DNA of 64,000 bases, taken from NCBI RefSeq assembly GCF_012927115.1, contig NZ_JABBFY010000001.1, positions 1,860,001 to 1,924,000 of the forward strand. The letters run 5' to 3'. Shown in pieces: positions 1-11,169 of the stretch. How positions within the stretch are numbered: position 1 is the stretch's first letter; each line of letters opens with the position of its first letter. The position numbers were made by a program, and so were the translations under genes. This DNA comes from Sphingomonas sp. G-3-2-10 (GTDB taxonomy: Bacteria > Pseudomonadota > Alphaproteobacteria > Sphingomonadales > Sphingomonadaceae). The notes under the pieces are model-generated. The model was not told the origin of the DNA, made no database searches, and was given only the letters and a program-made list of their open reading frames with translations.

Positions 1-743
1 CGTCGGGGCACGGCTGCAGCCGGCTCTTGCCGGGCAGCGCGTAACCCGTGGCGGTTCGCACATAGGTCTCGGAAAAACTCTGCGGGCCAGCGGTGCCGAC
101 CCTGATGCCGGTATAGGTCATGGTGAAGGACGTGCCGGGCACGATCTTGCCCATCTCGCCCGCAAGCTGAAAGCTGCCGGGATTTGGCCGGGGCCCACCG
201 CCGGTGCCGTCATAGTCCGCCGTCACCTTCACCAGCGTGCGCGGGCGATCCGCAGCCAATTCGGTCAGTTCGATCGAGTCGCAGGAATAGCCCTGCCCGC
301 CCGTGCCGTTTCGGGCGACGAGGGTCGGCACCGGTCCGAACGCGTTCGACACCGTCCATTCGGGCGCCCGCCCGAAACTGCCGCGGAGCGTGGCGCGCGG
401 GAACCTGCCGACCACGGTGAACGCGTCTCCAGCCGCCTTCAGATAATAGATTCCCAGCGAGCCGCCGCAATAATGGCAGCCCTGGGCAAGTTCGGTCTTG
501 GTGATGAGGATGGCGCGGTCGCCCTGCCGGATCAGTTGCACCGGGCTGGTCGTCTCCTCGTCCCGATCGACCCGGCGCACCAACGGAGCCGACGCGCCGA
601 AGACCGCCTCGAACGCGCGGGCCCGTTGCGCCATCCCGTCAAGCGCCTCGACGCCAGCGGCCGCAGGCATTGCGGCCGCCTCGCGCGGCTGCTTGACCGG
701 CTGCGCCGCCCCGCATCCGAGGAGCAGCGCCGCGATCAGCGCG

Positions 744-763
<20 letters not shown>
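1..763 (-). CDS. Lipoprotein of unknown function (partial, runs off the left edge)
   Basis: The reading frame is open from an ATG at 763 to the window edge, about 254 residues, so the C-terminus is missing. The start is preceded by a GGAAGAAGC ribosome-binding site. The N-terminus is a short signal with a lipobox ending LLLGC, so it should be lipidated and membrane-anchored. A CHYCGG motif around residue 85 could hold a disulfide or a metal. The start overlaps the end of pccB by 20 bp, so it is probably the distal gene of that transcription unit. I do not recognise the family. Confidence 0.7.
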
Positions 764-2276
<1,513 letters not shown>

Positions 2277-2310
2277 CTCTCCACTGAGGGAACGGGTCCC
2301 GTTCCATATG

Positions 2311-2364
2311 TTGCAATGCGGCGCAACTGTGATGTTGCAAAGTTGCAGCCGGGTAGTTTGCAAA
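2311..2364. promoter_or_regulatory. TTGCAA operator array between pccB and its regulator
   Basis: Three TTGCAA cores lie at 2311-2316, 2335-2340 and 2358-2363; the last is a full TTTGCAAA at 2357-2364. Spacing is 24 and 23 bp, close to two helical turns. TTTGCAAA is the established recognition sequence of the related mycobacterial/corynebacterial PrpR/RamB regulators. The array sits in the divergent promoter of pccB and the ScfR-type gene, so it is probably the operator for both. Occupancy is inferred. Confidence 0.65.
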
Positions 2365-2378
2365 GTAAGGCGAGACTC

Positions 2379-3749
2379 ATGTCGCGCCGTATCTTCGCCG
2401 GTCACCTCGTCCGCGAGCTTCGCGCCCGCATCGGTCTTGCGCAAGCCGATATGGCGTCGCGCCTGCGCATCTCGGTCAGCTATCTCTCGCAGATCGAGAA
2501 TGGCGACCGCCCGATCACGCCCGCGGTACTCACCGCGCTCGGCGAAGCCTTCCCCACCGACTGGGCGACAATCGATCCCGAGGAAGATACCTCGCTGCTG
2601 ATCGAGGGCATGGACGCTGCCTCGGACCCCAGCGTCCCCGACGGCGCGCTCGCACAGGAAGCCGTCCGGCGCGGGGTCAAGCAACAGCCGCTGCTCGTCC
2701 GCCGCATGGTCGCGCTCCACAACGCCTTCCGCCGCTCGCAGGACCAGCTCCGCGTGCTCGACGACAGGTTCGAGGCCGGCGAAGTCCGCTTGCCCTGGGA
2801 CGAGGTCCGCGACTGGTTCCATGCCGAGCGCAACTATGTCGATCCGATCGACCGCGAAGCCGAGCGCATCGCGGGCGAACTGCCCGAAGGGCCGCGCGGG
2901 ATCGAGTTGCGGCTGCGCGACCGCCACGGCGTCACCGTCGAGGCCGCGGGCGACCGGCTTCGCGCCTATGATCCCGAAACCCGCATCCTCCGCCTCGATC
3001 CGTCGCAGGCGCCCGAGACGAACCTGTTCAGCCTTGCGCACCAGCTTGCGCGGCTCGAATTCGCCGACCTGATTCGCGACATCGCCCATCGCGGCATCGG
3101 CTCCCCGGCGGGCCGCGAGCTCCTCTCCGCCGGCCTCGCCAACTATGCCGCCAGCGCGCTCGTCATGCCCTATGGCCGCTTCCGGACCGCCGCGCGCGAA
3201 GTCCGCCACGACATCGATCGGCTGCGTCAGCGCTTCGGGGCCAGCTTCGAACAGGCCTGCCACCGCCTCTCCACCCTTCAGCGCCCCGGCGCGGCGGGCA
3301 TCCCCTTCTTCTTCTGCCGGGTCGATATGGCGGGCAACATCACCAAGCGGCATTCCGCCACCCGCCTGCAATTCGCCCGTTTCGGCGGCGCTTGCCCGCT
3401 CTGGGTGGTGCATGAGGCGGTGGCGATCCCCGATCGTATCCTCGTCCAGCTCGCAGAGACGCCCGATGGCGTCCGCTACGTCTCGATGGCGAAGGGGCTG
3501 GTGAAACCCTCGGGCAGCTATACCCGCCCGCCCCGCCGCTACGCGGTGGCGCTGGGCTGCGAGGAAAGCCACGCGCCCGATTTCATCTACGCCGACGGTC
3601 TGCGCACCGATGGCATCGCCACGCCGATCGGCACGTCCTGCCGCATCTGCCCCCGCACCGATTGCGACCAGCGCGCGTTCCCGCCCGCCGGCAGCGAAAT
3701 CCGCATCGATGCCGACGCGCGCGGCGCGGTGCCCTACGGCTTCCGCTAA
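2379..3749 (+). CDS. Short-chain fatty-acyl regulator, XRE/ScfR (PrpR-like) family
   Basis: A 456-residue regulator with an N-terminal XRE helix-turn-helix (about residues 8-62, with [11 protein letters not shown] as recognition region) and the long C-terminal ScfR/DUF2083 sensory domain. The C-terminal cysteines, LGCEES then [10 protein letters not shown], match the positions that bind a 4Fe-4S cluster in mycobacterial PrpR. These proteins sense acyl-CoA and control propionyl-CoA genes. The start at 2379 begins [14 protein letters not shown]; the frame runs far upstream antisense to pccB but that part is spurious. Divergence from pccB fits a local regulator of propionate catabolism. Confidence 0.88.
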   Translation: MSRRIFAGHLVRELRARIGLAQADMASRLRISVSYLSQIENGDRPITPAVLTALGEAFPTDWATIDPEEDTSLLIEGMDAASDPSVPDGALAQEAVRRGVKQQPLLVRRMVALHNAFRRSQDQLRVLDDRFEAGEVRLPWDEVRDWFHAERNYVDPIDREAERIAGELPEGPRGIELRLRDRHGVTVEAAGDRLRAYDPETRILRLDPSQAPETNLFSLAHQLARLEFADLIRDIAHRGIGSPAGRELLSAGLANYAASALVMPYGRFRTAAREVRHDIDRLRQRFGASFEQACHRLSTLQRPGAAGIPFFFCRVDMAGNITKRHSATRLQFARFGGACPLWVVHEAVAIPDRILVQLAETPDGVRYVSMAKGLVKPSGSYTRPPRRYAVALGCEESHAPDFIYADGLRTDGIATPIGTSCRICPRTDCDQRAFPPAGSEIRIDADARGAVPYGFR

Positions 3750-4096
3750 CTTCGCACTTTCACATAGGGCTGAAACCGGCAATCCCGCGAATTGACGAGC
3801 AGATAGAGATCATCCGGCCGATCGCGCGGGAGATCCTTGACGAAAATCGGCACGCCATCCCGCTCCGCGACCGCCGTGAAATTCACGTTGAACTGCATCA
3901 CGATCTTGCCGCGCGGCGCATAGGTCACGCCGTCCACCGTCAACGGCTCCCCGGCCTTGAACCACGGCTTCCCGCCTGCCTCATATTGCGGCGTCGCCCT
4001 CCCGGAGTTCGCGATCAGGCGTCGGGCGGGGTCGAACCTGCACACCGCCATCTGCGGCGACGGGTACAGGAATAGGGCTGCGATCAGGGCGATCAT
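3746..4096 (-). CDS. Small secreted protein of unknown function
   Basis: A 116-residue ORF with a short hydrophobic N-terminus ([14 protein letters not shown]) that could be a signal peptide or anchor. Three cysteines or charged clusters give no recognisable motif. It converges on the ScfR-type gene, overlapping its stop by 4 bp. Codon pattern and length look gene-like but I do not recognise the family. No clear ribosome-binding site was seen. Confidence 0.5.
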   Translation of the reverse strand: MIALIAALFLYPSPQMAVCRFDPARRLIANSGRATPQYEAGGKPWFKAGEPLTVDGVTYAPRGKIVMQFNVNFTAVAERDGVPIFVKDLPRDRPDDLYLLVNSRDCRFQPYVKVRS

Positions 4097-4245
4097 TTTC
4101 AGCGGCCTCTACAATTTGAGTTTTGAGATCTGACCGTAGTGAGAAGCCGCATCGTCAAAAGCCCCGGTTGGGGTAGCGGAACCGCACAACCACTCGTTCG
4201 CCTCCCCCTGATTGCAGCCGCCCTCGCCCCGGATATATTCCGCGA

Positions 4246-4725
4246 ATGCGAAGCGTCCTGATATTCCTGCTGTGTCTCACGGCATGCGGTCGCCCGGCGC
4301 CAGATCCGCCGTCCAGAATCGACAGTATCGAGATTTTGGCGAGCGGCCTGCTGGTCAACGTGAACAGCGATGGCACGGGCCGATATGAAGTGATCGACGA
4401 TGGTGCCACACTCCCCGCGCCGCCCGCGGCTTTTCGAATTACGCCCGCGGAATTTGGCCGACTGCTGAATCGACTCGCTCGCCTGCGGCAGAAATCGGGT
4501 GAGACCCACCCCACCGCACAGGACTTCATAAACACCAATTGTCCCCAAGGACGGCCCTATGTGACCGATCAGGGCACAATCTCGGTTCGTTGGCGGGGAC
4601 CAAATCTGGAGCGGCTCTATATCGCCGATCTGGGATGCGATCCCGAGCGCAACGCCGATGATAATCGCCAGATGATCGGTGCTCTCGAAAGCCTGCCAGT
4701 CCCCGCACGTCGGCCCCTGCCCTGA
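4246..4725 (+). CDS. Lipoprotein of unknown function
   Basis: A 159-residue ORF starting MRSVLIFLLCLTACG, a clear lipoprotein signal with the acylated cysteine at residue 14. The mature part is small and soluble with two further cysteines (NTNCPQG, DLGCDPE) that could pair in the periplasm. Overlapping antisense frames exist but lack such a signal. The family is not recognised and the gene stands alone between convergent and divergent neighbours. Confidence 0.6.
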   Translation: MRSVLIFLLCLTACGRPAPDPPSRIDSIEILASGLLVNVNSDGTGRYEVIDDGATLPAPPAAFRITPAEFGRLLNRLARLRQKSGETHPTAQDFINTNCPQGRPYVTDQGTISVRWRGPNLERLYIADLGCDPERNADDNRQMIGALESLPVPARRPLP

Positions 4726-4841
4726 GCAACCAGCGTTACATCAGCGCAACATCGTCGCCCCCGCACGCTTCACCGAGACCCGCGAAACCACTCCGGTTCC
4801 AGCGAGTTATACCCGCATCAGCAAGCGAGAATGTTGGTTTG

Positions 4842-4893
4842 GAGGCTCGGAAACGAGCCTCTACGGGAGCCCCGCCGCGAAAGCGACGGGGCT
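4842..4893. terminator. Two tandem hairpins, probable terminator of the reductase operon
   Basis: Hairpin 1 pairs 4842-4849 with 4854-4861 around a GAAA loop (8 bp perfect). Hairpin 2 pairs 4868-4874 with 4887-4893, with an inner CGC/GCG pair closing another GAAA loop. They lie just past the stop of the leftward FAD reductase gene. No strong T-run follows on either strand, so the terminator call is moderate. Confidence 0.5.
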
Positions 4894-4902
4894 TACCCGC
4901 AT

Positions 4903-6126
4903 TTACGCCGCCAGTTCCTTCAGCGGCACGCTCGCATCGGCCAGCTTGGCGGGATCGAACGACAGCCCCTCGACCACCAGCTTGCGTCCCTGCACATAGT
5001 CCTTGGCCATGTTGACGCAGTCGAGCGCGATCACGCGCCCGCCCTTGAGGTAGATCACCGAGAAGCTGCGCGTCGCCGGATCGCCGCGCACCACCAGATC
5101 GTCATAGCCGATCGACAGGCCCACCGTCTGGAGCTTGAGGTCATACTGGTTCGACCAGAACCACGGCACCGCTTCATATTCGGCTTCCAGACCCAGGATC
5201 GTCTTCACCGCGACGGTCGCCTGATCGTTGGCGTTCTGCACCGATTCCAGCCGGATCGCGGCACCATCGGCAAAGCGGTTCGAATGATGCGCGCAATCGC
5301 CTACGGCATAGATATGGGGCAGCGAGGTGCGGCACTGGCCGTCCACCGTCACGCCGTTTCCGCCGGTAGCACCGGCATCGATCAGCGGCTGCACCGCCGG
5401 GATGATGCCGATGCCCACGATCACCATGTCGGCCGGAACGACTTCGCCATTCGCGAGCCGCACGCCGGTCACCTTGTCCTCGCCCTCGATGCACTCGACC
5501 TGCACGCCCAGTCGCACTTCGACGCCATGCGCGCGATGTTCGGCTTCGTAGAAGCGCGACAGCGGCTCGCCCGCGACGCGCGCCAGCACGCGGTCGAGCG
5601 CTTCGAGCACGGTCACATGCTTGCCGAACTTCGACAGCACCGCCGCCGCTTCCAGCCCGATATAGCCGCCGCCGATCACCACGACGCGCTCGACACCATC
5701 CAGTTCGGACAGCATCAGATCGGCGTCAGCCCGCGTGCGCACGGTGTGGATCCCGGTCAGATGATGCCCGCCGCACGGCAGTTCGCGCGGGCTTCCCCCG
5801 GTCGCCCAGATCAGCGATCCGTATCCGATCGTCTCGCCGCCATTGGTCGTCACGGTCTTCGCCACCGGATCGACGGTCACGACGCGCTTGCCCAGCAGCA
5901 TCTCGATCTTGCGCTCTTCCCAGAAGGCCGCGGGGCGGATCTGGATGCGTTCGAACGCCTTCTCGCCCGAGAAATATTCCTTCGACAGCGGCGGCCGCTC
6001 GTACGGCAGTTCCGGCTCGTCGCCGATCATCGCCACCGTGCCTTCGAACTTGTTCTGGCGCAGCGCGATCCCGGCCTGCGCGCCCGCATGGCCCGCACCT
6101 ACGATCAGAACGTCATAGTGACTCAT
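4903..6126 (-). CDS. FAD-dependent ferredoxin reductase (rhodocoxin/putidaredoxin reductase type)
   Basis: A 407-residue NAD(P)/FAD oxidoreductase that passes electrons from NAD(P)H to a [2Fe-2S] ferredoxin, usually for a P450 or oxygenase. The N-terminal FAD motif is [11 protein letters not shown], the second Rossmann motif [10 protein letters not shown] is near residue 150, and the FAD-binding YAVGDCA motif is near residue 270; a reductase C-terminal domain follows. The ATG overlaps the stop of the upstream enoyl-CoA hydratase gene by 4 bp (ATGA), so the pair is co-translated. No ferredoxin or P450 gene is adjacent, so its partner is unknown. Confidence 0.9.
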   Translation of the reverse strand: MSHYDVLIVGAGHAGAQAGIALRQNKFEGTVAMIGDEPELPYERPPLSKEYFSGEKAFERIQIRPAAFWEERKIEMLLGKRVVTVDPVAKTVTTNGGETIGYGSLIWATGGSPRELPCGGHHLTGIHTVRTRADADLMLSELDGVERVVVIGGGYIGLEAAAVLSKFGKHVTVLEALDRVLARVAGEPLSRFYEAEHRAHGVEVRLGVQVECIEGEDKVTGVRLANGEVVPADMVIVGIGIIPAVQPLIDAGATGGNGVTVDGQCRTSLPHIYAVGDCAHHSNRFADGAAIRLESVQNANDQATVAVKTILGLEAEYEAVPWFWSNQYDLKLQTVGLSIGYDDLVVRGDPATRSFSVIYLKGGRVIALDCVNMAKDYVQGRKLVVEGLSFDPAKLADASVPLKELAA

Positions 6127-6905
6127 TTGCCTTTGAACTCCGGCTTGCGCTTCTGAAGGAAGGCAGTGACGCCCTCGCGGAAATCCTCGGTCTGCGACGC
6201 GATCCGCTGGTGCACGGCCTCGATCTCCAGCGTTTCGCTCAGCGTGCCGGTCAGCGCCGCGGCCACCTGCTTGCGGATCAGCCCCAGCGACACGGTGGGC
6301 ATCCCCGCCAGCCGCCGGGCATAGGCCATCGCCGCGTCGAACAGCGCGTCATCCTCGACCACGGCGGTCGCGAGGCCCGCTTCCAGCGCTTCTTCGGCCT
6401 TCAGCCGCTCGCCCAGCAGCGCCATCTCCAGCACCTTGGCGCGGCCCGCCGCCTTGGCGATCAGCCAGGTCGATCCGGCATCGGGGACCAGCCCGATATT
6501 GGCGAAGGCCAGCAGCAGATACGAGGACTTCGCCATCACGATGATGTCGCCCGCCAGCGCGATCGCCGCGCCCGCGCCGGCCGCAGGACCATTGATCGCG
6601 TTGACGATCGGGATCGGCGAGGCGGCGAAGGCTTCGGTCATCGGGTTATAGTGGTTGCGCAGCGAGTCGCCGAGATCGCGCGAGCTCTCGCCGCGCGGCG
6701 CGGCCAGATCGGCGCCCGAGCAGAATGCGCGCCCCTCGCCCGTCACCAGGATCGATCGCGCCCCTTCGTCGGCGGCGCGGCGGATCGTCGCGGCGATCCG
6801 GTCGAGCATCTCGGGCGTAACAGCGTTCAGCCGGTCGGGACGGTTCAGCCGGATGACGGCAACCTCGCCATCCCTCTCGAACAACACCGATGGCGCTTCG
6901 CTCAT
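6123..6905 (-). CDS. Enoyl-CoA hydratase/isomerase family protein (PaaG-like)
   Basis: A 260-residue crotonase-fold protein. The oxyanion-hole regions FCSGADLA and [16 protein letters not shown] are present, typical of enoyl-CoA hydratase/isomerase and closest by eye to PaaG-type 2-(1,2-epoxy-1,2-dihydrophenyl)acetyl-CoA isomerases. It probably acts in beta-oxidation or aromatic acid breakdown in the cytoplasm. The gene is first in a two-gene operon with the FAD reductase. No other phenylacetate pathway gene is present, so the exact substrate is not supported. Confidence 0.85.
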   Translation of the reverse strand: MSEAPSVLFERDGEVAVIRLNRPDRLNAVTPEMLDRIAATIRRAADEGARSILVTGEGRAFCSGADLAAPRGESSRDLGDSLRNHYNPMTEAFAASPIPIVNAINGPAAGAGAAIALAGDIIVMAKSSYLLLAFANIGLVPDAGSTWLIAKAAGRAKVLEMALLGERLKAEEALEAGLATAVVEDDALFDAAMAYARRLAGMPTVSLGLIRKQVAAALTGTLSETLEIEAVHQRIASQTEDFREGVTAFLQKRKPEFKGK

Positions 6906-7032
6906 CCCGTCTCTCCCGCTTGTCTGCCTTCGCAGCTAGTCCGCCGGAGCGGGCGCGGCAAGCCAGCCGATTGTCGGTGCGGGTAAAGCTGGCATTTGCG
7001 GCCGGCGGGACGCGCGATTGGTCAGGCCGGGA

Positions 7033-7797
7033 TCACGCCGCGCCGATCCCCAGCCGCCGCGAAACGTTGCTGCGGCGGACTTCCAGTTCGTTGCGGGCCC
7101 GCTCCATGACCTCGACTTCGGTCGCTTCCAGCAGGTCGTCGATCACGGTGCGCAGATGCGCGCGCATCGCGTTGCGCGCCGCTTCGGGATCGCGCGCGCG
7201 CAGCGCATCCAGCATCGGCCGATGCTCGTCCACGCGCGGCGTCACCCCCTCGCGCTTCGCCCGCGCAAAGATGTTCGCACTCAGCGGCGACCGGGCGCGC
7301 AACTCCCACAGATATTCCACCACGCCACGGATCGCGGCATTCTCGGTCGCCGCGGCGATCGCCAGGTGAAAGCGGCGATCGGCATCCATCACCGCCGCTT
7401 CGTCGTCCTGCTCCATCTCGACCAGAATCTTTTCCAGATCTGCCAGTTGGTCGTCGTCGATCGTCACCGCCGCCAGCGCGATCGCCTCGCCTTCGAACAG
7501 GATGCGCGCTTCGGTCAGGTCGAATGCACCGACATCATATTCCAGCACCCCCTCCGGACGCTCCGGCTCGGAATCGCGCCGTTTCACATACAGGCCGGAG
7601 CCGTGCCGCGCCTCGATCCAGCCGCGCATCTCCAGCGCGATCATCGCTTCGCGGATCGTCGGGCGGCTGACTTCATATTCCTCTGCCAGGTCGCGCTCGC
7701 CGGGCAGGCGCGCACCCGCCGCCCAGCGCCCCGCCTCGATCGCCTCGACGATCGACGCCGCAACCTTCTGGTACAATTTGGTGCCGGTTATCTTCAT
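7033..7797 (-). CDS. GntR/FadR-family regulator (UxuR/ExuR-like)
   Basis: A 254-residue GntR regulator: winged helix at residues 1-75 (GERDLAEEYEVSRPTIREAM) followed by an FCD effector-binding domain with metal-ligand-type histidines (DRRFHLAIA and later HLRTVIDD). The ATG at 7797 (MKITGTKLYQ) was preferred to a longer start because the family begins at this point. It is divergent from mannonate dehydratase, and a UxuR-like palindrome lies between them, so it most likely represses hexuronate catabolism and responds to a sugar acid. Confidence 0.88.
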   Translation of the reverse strand: MKITGTKLYQKVAASIVEAIEAGRWAAGARLPGERDLAEEYEVSRPTIREAMIALEMRGWIEARHGSGLYVKRRDSEPERPEGVLEYDVGAFDLTEARILFEGEAIALAAVTIDDDQLADLEKILVEMEQDDEAAVMDADRRFHLAIAAATENAAIRGVVEYLWELRARSPLSANIFARAKREGVTPRVDEHRPMLDALRARDPEAARNAMRAHLRTVIDDLLEATEVEVMERARNELEVRRSNVSRRLGIGAA

Positions 7798-7851
7798 GAA
7801 ACGCCATTTCTCATAACTCGGCGATTGACACAACCAGACCAATCATCAGAT

Positions 7852-7866
7852 ATTGGCCTTACCAAT
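7852..7866. promoter_or_regulatory. UxuR-like operator ATTGG-N5-CCAAT
   Basis: A 15-bp palindrome with perfect 5-bp arms (ATTGG at 7852-7856, CCAAT at 7862-7866). Read on the minus strand it gives AATTGGTAAGGCCAATA, close to the enteric UxuR/ExuR site AATTGGTATACCAATT. A second imperfect half, ATTGGTCTGGTT on the minus strand, lies immediately upstream. It sits about 20 bp before the mannonate dehydratase start. Confidence 0.6.
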
Positions 7867-7885
7867 TTTTCCCAAGGACAGCGCC

Positions 7886-9097
7886 TTGCCTATCATCACT
7901 GCCGCTCGCGTCATCGTCACCTGCCCCGGCCGCAACTTCGTGACGCTGAAGATCGAGACCGACCAGGGCGTGTACGGGATCGGCGACGCGACTCTCAACG
8001 GGCGCGAATTGTCGGTGGCGAGCTATCTGACCGATCACGTCATCCCCTGCCTGATCGGGCGCGATGCGCACCGGATCGAGGATATCTGGCAGTATCTCTA
8101 CAAGGGCGCGTACTGGCGCCGCGGTCCCGTCACCATGTCCGCGATCGCCGCGGTCGACATGGCGCTGTGGGATATCAAGGGCAAGGTCGCGGGGCTGCCG
8201 GTCTATCAGCTGCTCGGCGGGGCCAGCCGCGAGGGGTGCATGGTCTATGGCCATGCCAACGGCAGCGACATTTCCGAGACGCTGGAACGCGCGCACGAAT
8301 ATCTCGAACATGGCTACAAGGCCGTCCGCCTCCAGTCGGGCGTACCGGGCCTCAAGGCCACCTATGGCGTCTCGGGCGAGCGTTTCTATTACGAGCCGGC
8401 CAAGGGCAACCTGCCCGACGAGACGCTCTGGTCGACTTCCAAATATCTCCGTTCGGTCCCCGAACTGTTCGACAAGGCGCGCGACTCGCTCGGCTGGGAC
8501 CTGCATCTGCTCCACGACGTCCATCACCGCTGCACGCCGATCGAAGCCGGGCGGCTGGGCAAGGATCTCGAACCCTATCGCCTGTTCTGGCTGGAAGACA
8601 CGACGCCCGCCGAGAATCAGGCCGCGTTCCGCCTGATCCGCCAGCACACCACCACCCCGCTCGCGGTGGGAGAGATCTTCAACACCATCTGGGACTGCAA
8701 GCAGCTGATCGAGGAACAGCTGATCGATTATATCCGCGCCACCGTGGTCCATGCCGGCGGCATCACCCACCTCCGCCGCATCGCCGCCCTGGCCGATCTC
8801 TATCAGGTCCGCACCGGCTGCCACGGCGCGACCGACCTCTCGCCCGTCTCGATGGCCGCCGCGCTCCATTTCGGTCTCTCGGTGCCCAATTTCGGCGTGC
8901 AGGAATATATGCGCCACACCGAGGCGACCGACGAAGTCTTCCCCCATGCCTATTCGTTCAAGGACGGCCTGATGCACCCGGGCGAAAAGCCCGGCCTGGG
9001 CGTCGACATCGACGAAGCGCTGGCCGGAGGCCACGAATATAACCGCGCCTATCTGCCGGTGAACCGGCTGGAGGACGGGACGGTGTTCAACTGGTGA
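7886..9097 (+). CDS. manD: D-mannonate dehydratase (enolase superfamily, ManD type)
   Basis: A 403-residue enolase-superfamily enzyme converting D-mannonate to 2-keto-3-deoxygluconate in glucuronate catabolism. The N-terminus ([17 protein letters not shown]), the long active-site loop and [10 protein letters not shown], plus the metal-ligand and acid/base regions, closely match the characterised Novosphingobium ManD. I chose a TTG start at 7886 because it matches the family N-terminus and has AGGA at 7875-7878; the longer TTG at 7853 lies inside the operator. Other family members act on gluconate or have low activity, but the sequence looks like the high-efficiency group. Confidence 0.9.
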   Translation: MPIITAARVIVTCPGRNFVTLKIETDQGVYGIGDATLNGRELSVASYLTDHVIPCLIGRDAHRIEDIWQYLYKGAYWRRGPVTMSAIAAVDMALWDIKGKVAGLPVYQLLGGASREGCMVYGHANGSDISETLERAHEYLEHGYKAVRLQSGVPGLKATYGVSGERFYYEPAKGNLPDETLWSTSKYLRSVPELFDKARDSLGWDLHLLHDVHHRCTPIEAGRLGKDLEPYRLFWLEDTTPAENQAAFRLIRQHTTTPLAVGEIFNTIWDCKQLIEEQLIDYIRATVVHAGGITHLRRIAALADLYQVRTGCHGATDLSPVSMAAALHFGLSVPNFGVQEYMRHTEATDEVFPHAYSFKDGLMHPGEKPGLGVDIDEALAGGHEYNRAYLPVNRLEDGTVFNW

Positions 9098-9146
9098 ACC
9101 CGGTTGACCGGCTGGCGGTCGCCGTGGCAGGGGAGCCTCCGCCCGG

Positions 9147-9220
9147 GCGGGTGTAGCTCAATGGTAGAGCAGAAGCTTCCCAAGCTTACGACGAGGGTTC
9201 GATTCCCTTCACCCGCTCCA
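9147..9220 (+). tRNA. tRNA-Gly (anticodon CCC)
   Basis: A 74-nt cloverleaf with encoded CCA. The acceptor arms are GCGGGTG and CACCCGC, the D arm GCTC/GAGC, the anticodon loop TTCCCAA, and the T arm GAGGG-TTCGATT-CCCTT. The anticodon CCC reads GGG glycine codons. Its 3' part doubles as the left attachment site of the genomic island. Confidence 0.96.
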
Positions 9221-9222
9221 GC
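9177..9222 (+). repeat. attL, left 46-bp attachment repeat (within the intact tRNA)
   Basis: Identical over 46 bases to 31964-32009. It starts in the tRNA anticodon loop and ends 2 nt past the CCA. The flanking sequence diverges on both sides, as expected for an integrase crossover core. Confidence 0.93.
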
Positions 9223-9777
9223 TAAAGCACCGAAATCCTTGATTTTTTGAGGATACGAACACCGCGAATAGCTGTCAACGCGGGTGTGAGGGTAACTGCA
9301 CGGTAACGGATGAATCTGCCGTCTCCTCGCGTCCCAAGTGGTGTCGTCCCGATTTTTCGAAGCTTCGTTTGCGTCCGATTGCGGACAAGTGCGGTTCTGC
9401 GGGAGGAATCTCCGGATTCGATCTAGCAATCTGAAATTATTGCGAAATTGTACGAACCGGCATTGCTTACCCCACACTTTTCCCCACATCGGATCAGAGA
9501 TGCGGTGGATTGCTATGGGATCCAACGACCGATTTGCGCCCCAATATCCGTCATTCCGGCCGGCAGGCGGACTTCACAAAAACGGACGTCGGGTCGCACG
9601 AATGATCAAAGCGTCGATCACACCCGCACATAAGGTCGTAGCGATCATTTTTTCGGGTCCTTGATGCGTGATCGGTCATGGCAGGTTGAGGGCATCGCAT
9701 TTACCAGGCTCCAGGCTGACGCGATGTTGGGTCTCCTTGGCGAGCTGCCCTATGGTCCGTGACTAGACGATCGAGGG
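9221..9777. other. Non-coding island left end
   Basis: About 550 bp after the tRNA with no convincing gene. The short frames here lack family features and ribosome-binding sites. It is less GC-rich than the chromosome to its left. Confidence 0.5.
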
Positions 9778-11169
9778 TTAGGGCATGCGCGCTTTGGCTG
9801 TCGCGAAGGTGATCAAATCCGGTTCAGGCGCGGTGAGCGCGCTCCGATAGTCAATCGACCGCAGATCGACATTGGCGACCGTGACCCGTGGCCCGCCGGT
9901 CACCGCGCGTACCGCTTGCGCGACGACGATCGCCGCCGCCGTCACCCCGACAAATGGCGCGCCGACCGCAACATCTGCGAGTCTCGTCAGCCCACATTCG
10001 TCGATATCGCCCTTGTCGCGCAAATCGACGTATGCGGGCCGACCCTTGAGCGTTGCCGCGCGATCGATTCTGTCGTCCGCATTGCCGGCCTGCGCGACTG
10101 CCGGCCAGATCTCCGCGGACCGCTTGACGGCCGGGAAGCTGTGGACCCGGATGAGCCTAAAGTCCTCGGCACCATTGCCGAGGCCTGCTTCGAGCACCAT
10201 CGCGAAGCCCGCTTCGTCGAGAATGCGACGTGCATCCGGATTGTCGACGCCACACAGCGCTAAGCCGGGTTCGTTAGCCGATCGGCGGAAATCGTCGTCG
10301 AATCGCCGTTCGATAATGGCAGTGTCGAACCCGCGCTGCTCGGCCCAGTCAGAACAAATCCGCGTCTTCAGGCGCCGCTCGTCAGTGGCGCGCGTCAGCA
10401 GCGACGTGCTCTTGGTGGATTTGCCGGCACGGTCGACGTCTTGGAGGAACAGCCGCACATCGCCAGGATCGGCGTAGGGCAACAGTCCGATCGCCCACAG
10501 ATAGGCCTGCCCCAAATGCCCCAGCCCGATCAGCCAGAAGTCCGACGGCAAATCGACGATCATGGGTTCGTCATCATGCGGCAGCAGCCAACTCGAATCG
10601 GGATCGAGCTGCCAGAGCGACAGGCCGACGCTGCGATGGCCGGCCATCGCCTCGCCGTTCAAATGCGCGAACACCTCGGCGACAGCGAGCGCGCCCGCGA
10701 GCGCGCCGCTGACCGTGAACTCGGTGCGCATGGTCAATCCAACATCGGTCAGCGGGACAATGCCGCCACGCCACCCATCGCAGGTCGTACGAATGGCGAA
10801 CTTAGCCGGATCGGCTGTGGCCTCGCCGCCGATCACCACCAGCGGCGCGTTCAGCGGGCAGGGGGCGATCACGCCACCCAACTCGATCACTGCATCCCCC
10901 AGCGTTGCGCCGCCGGTTACAGGGATGACCAGCGGCGCATCGAGTGCGCCATCGACGGTCACCCCGCCCAACAGGCTGCGCAACCCGCAATTGAGGGCGG
11001 TGAGCAAGGCCGCCTGGTAGGTCGGGCTTGCGGCGGATCCGGCATCGATGGTCAAATGCATCGTGAAGGTGCCGAGCTTCGCCACAGCTTCGTCGACGCT
11101 AGCCGCGGCGCCGGAGTCGATGAACAGCTTGGCCGTGCGGTTCAGGTCGTCGATGATTGCTTCGCTCAT
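9778..11169 (-). CDS. E1-like ubiquitin-activating protein (ThiF fold) of a Ubl-conjugation operon
   Basis: A 463-residue protein. Residues 1-205 form an N-terminal domain I do not recognise. A ThiF/E1 Rossmann domain follows, with the nucleotide motif GLGHLG at 215-220 and acidic FLQDVD at 241-246. A candidate catalytic cysteine is Cys392 (DECGL), just before the typical C-terminal helix FVGVTAAAIVVAQAVRAV. It would adenylate the Ubl C-terminus and pass it to the E2 encoded two genes upstream. The start overlaps the JAB gene stop by 4 bp (ATGA). It is the last gene of the Ubl-E2-JAB-E1 order. Confidence 0.82.
   Translation of the reverse strand: MSEAIIDDLNRTAKLFIDSGAAASVDEAVAKLGTFTMHLTIDAGSAASPTYQAALLTALNCGLRSLLGGVTVDGALDAPLVIPVTGGATLGDAVIELGGVIAPCPLNAPLVVIGGEATADPAKFAIRTTCDGWRGGIVPLTDVGLTMRTEFTVSGALAGALAVAEVFAHLNGEAMAGHRSVGLSLWQLDPDSSWLLPHDDEPMIVDLPSDFWLIGLGHLGQAYLWAIGLLPYADPGDVRLFLQDVDRAGKSTKSTSLLTRATDERRLKTRICSDWAEQRGFDTAIIERRFDDDFRRSANEPGLALCGVDNPDARRILDEAGFAMVLEAGLGNGAEDFRLIRVHSFPAVKRSAEIWPAVAQAGNADDRIDRAATLKGRPAYVDLRDKGDIDECGLTRLADVAVGAPFVGVTAAAIVVAQAVRAVTGGPRVTVANVDLRSIDYRSALTAPEPDLITFATAKARMP

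Noticed and set aside
2277..3782. Minus-strand extension of the pccB frame antisense to the regulator
   Set aside because: It lacks carboxyltransferase similarity, and pccB has a normal start with a ribosome-binding site at 2276.
4831..6156. Plus-strand 441-residue frame opposite the ferredoxin reductase
   Set aside because: Histidine/arginine-rich antisense translation with no family features; the minus strand encodes a clear FAD reductase.
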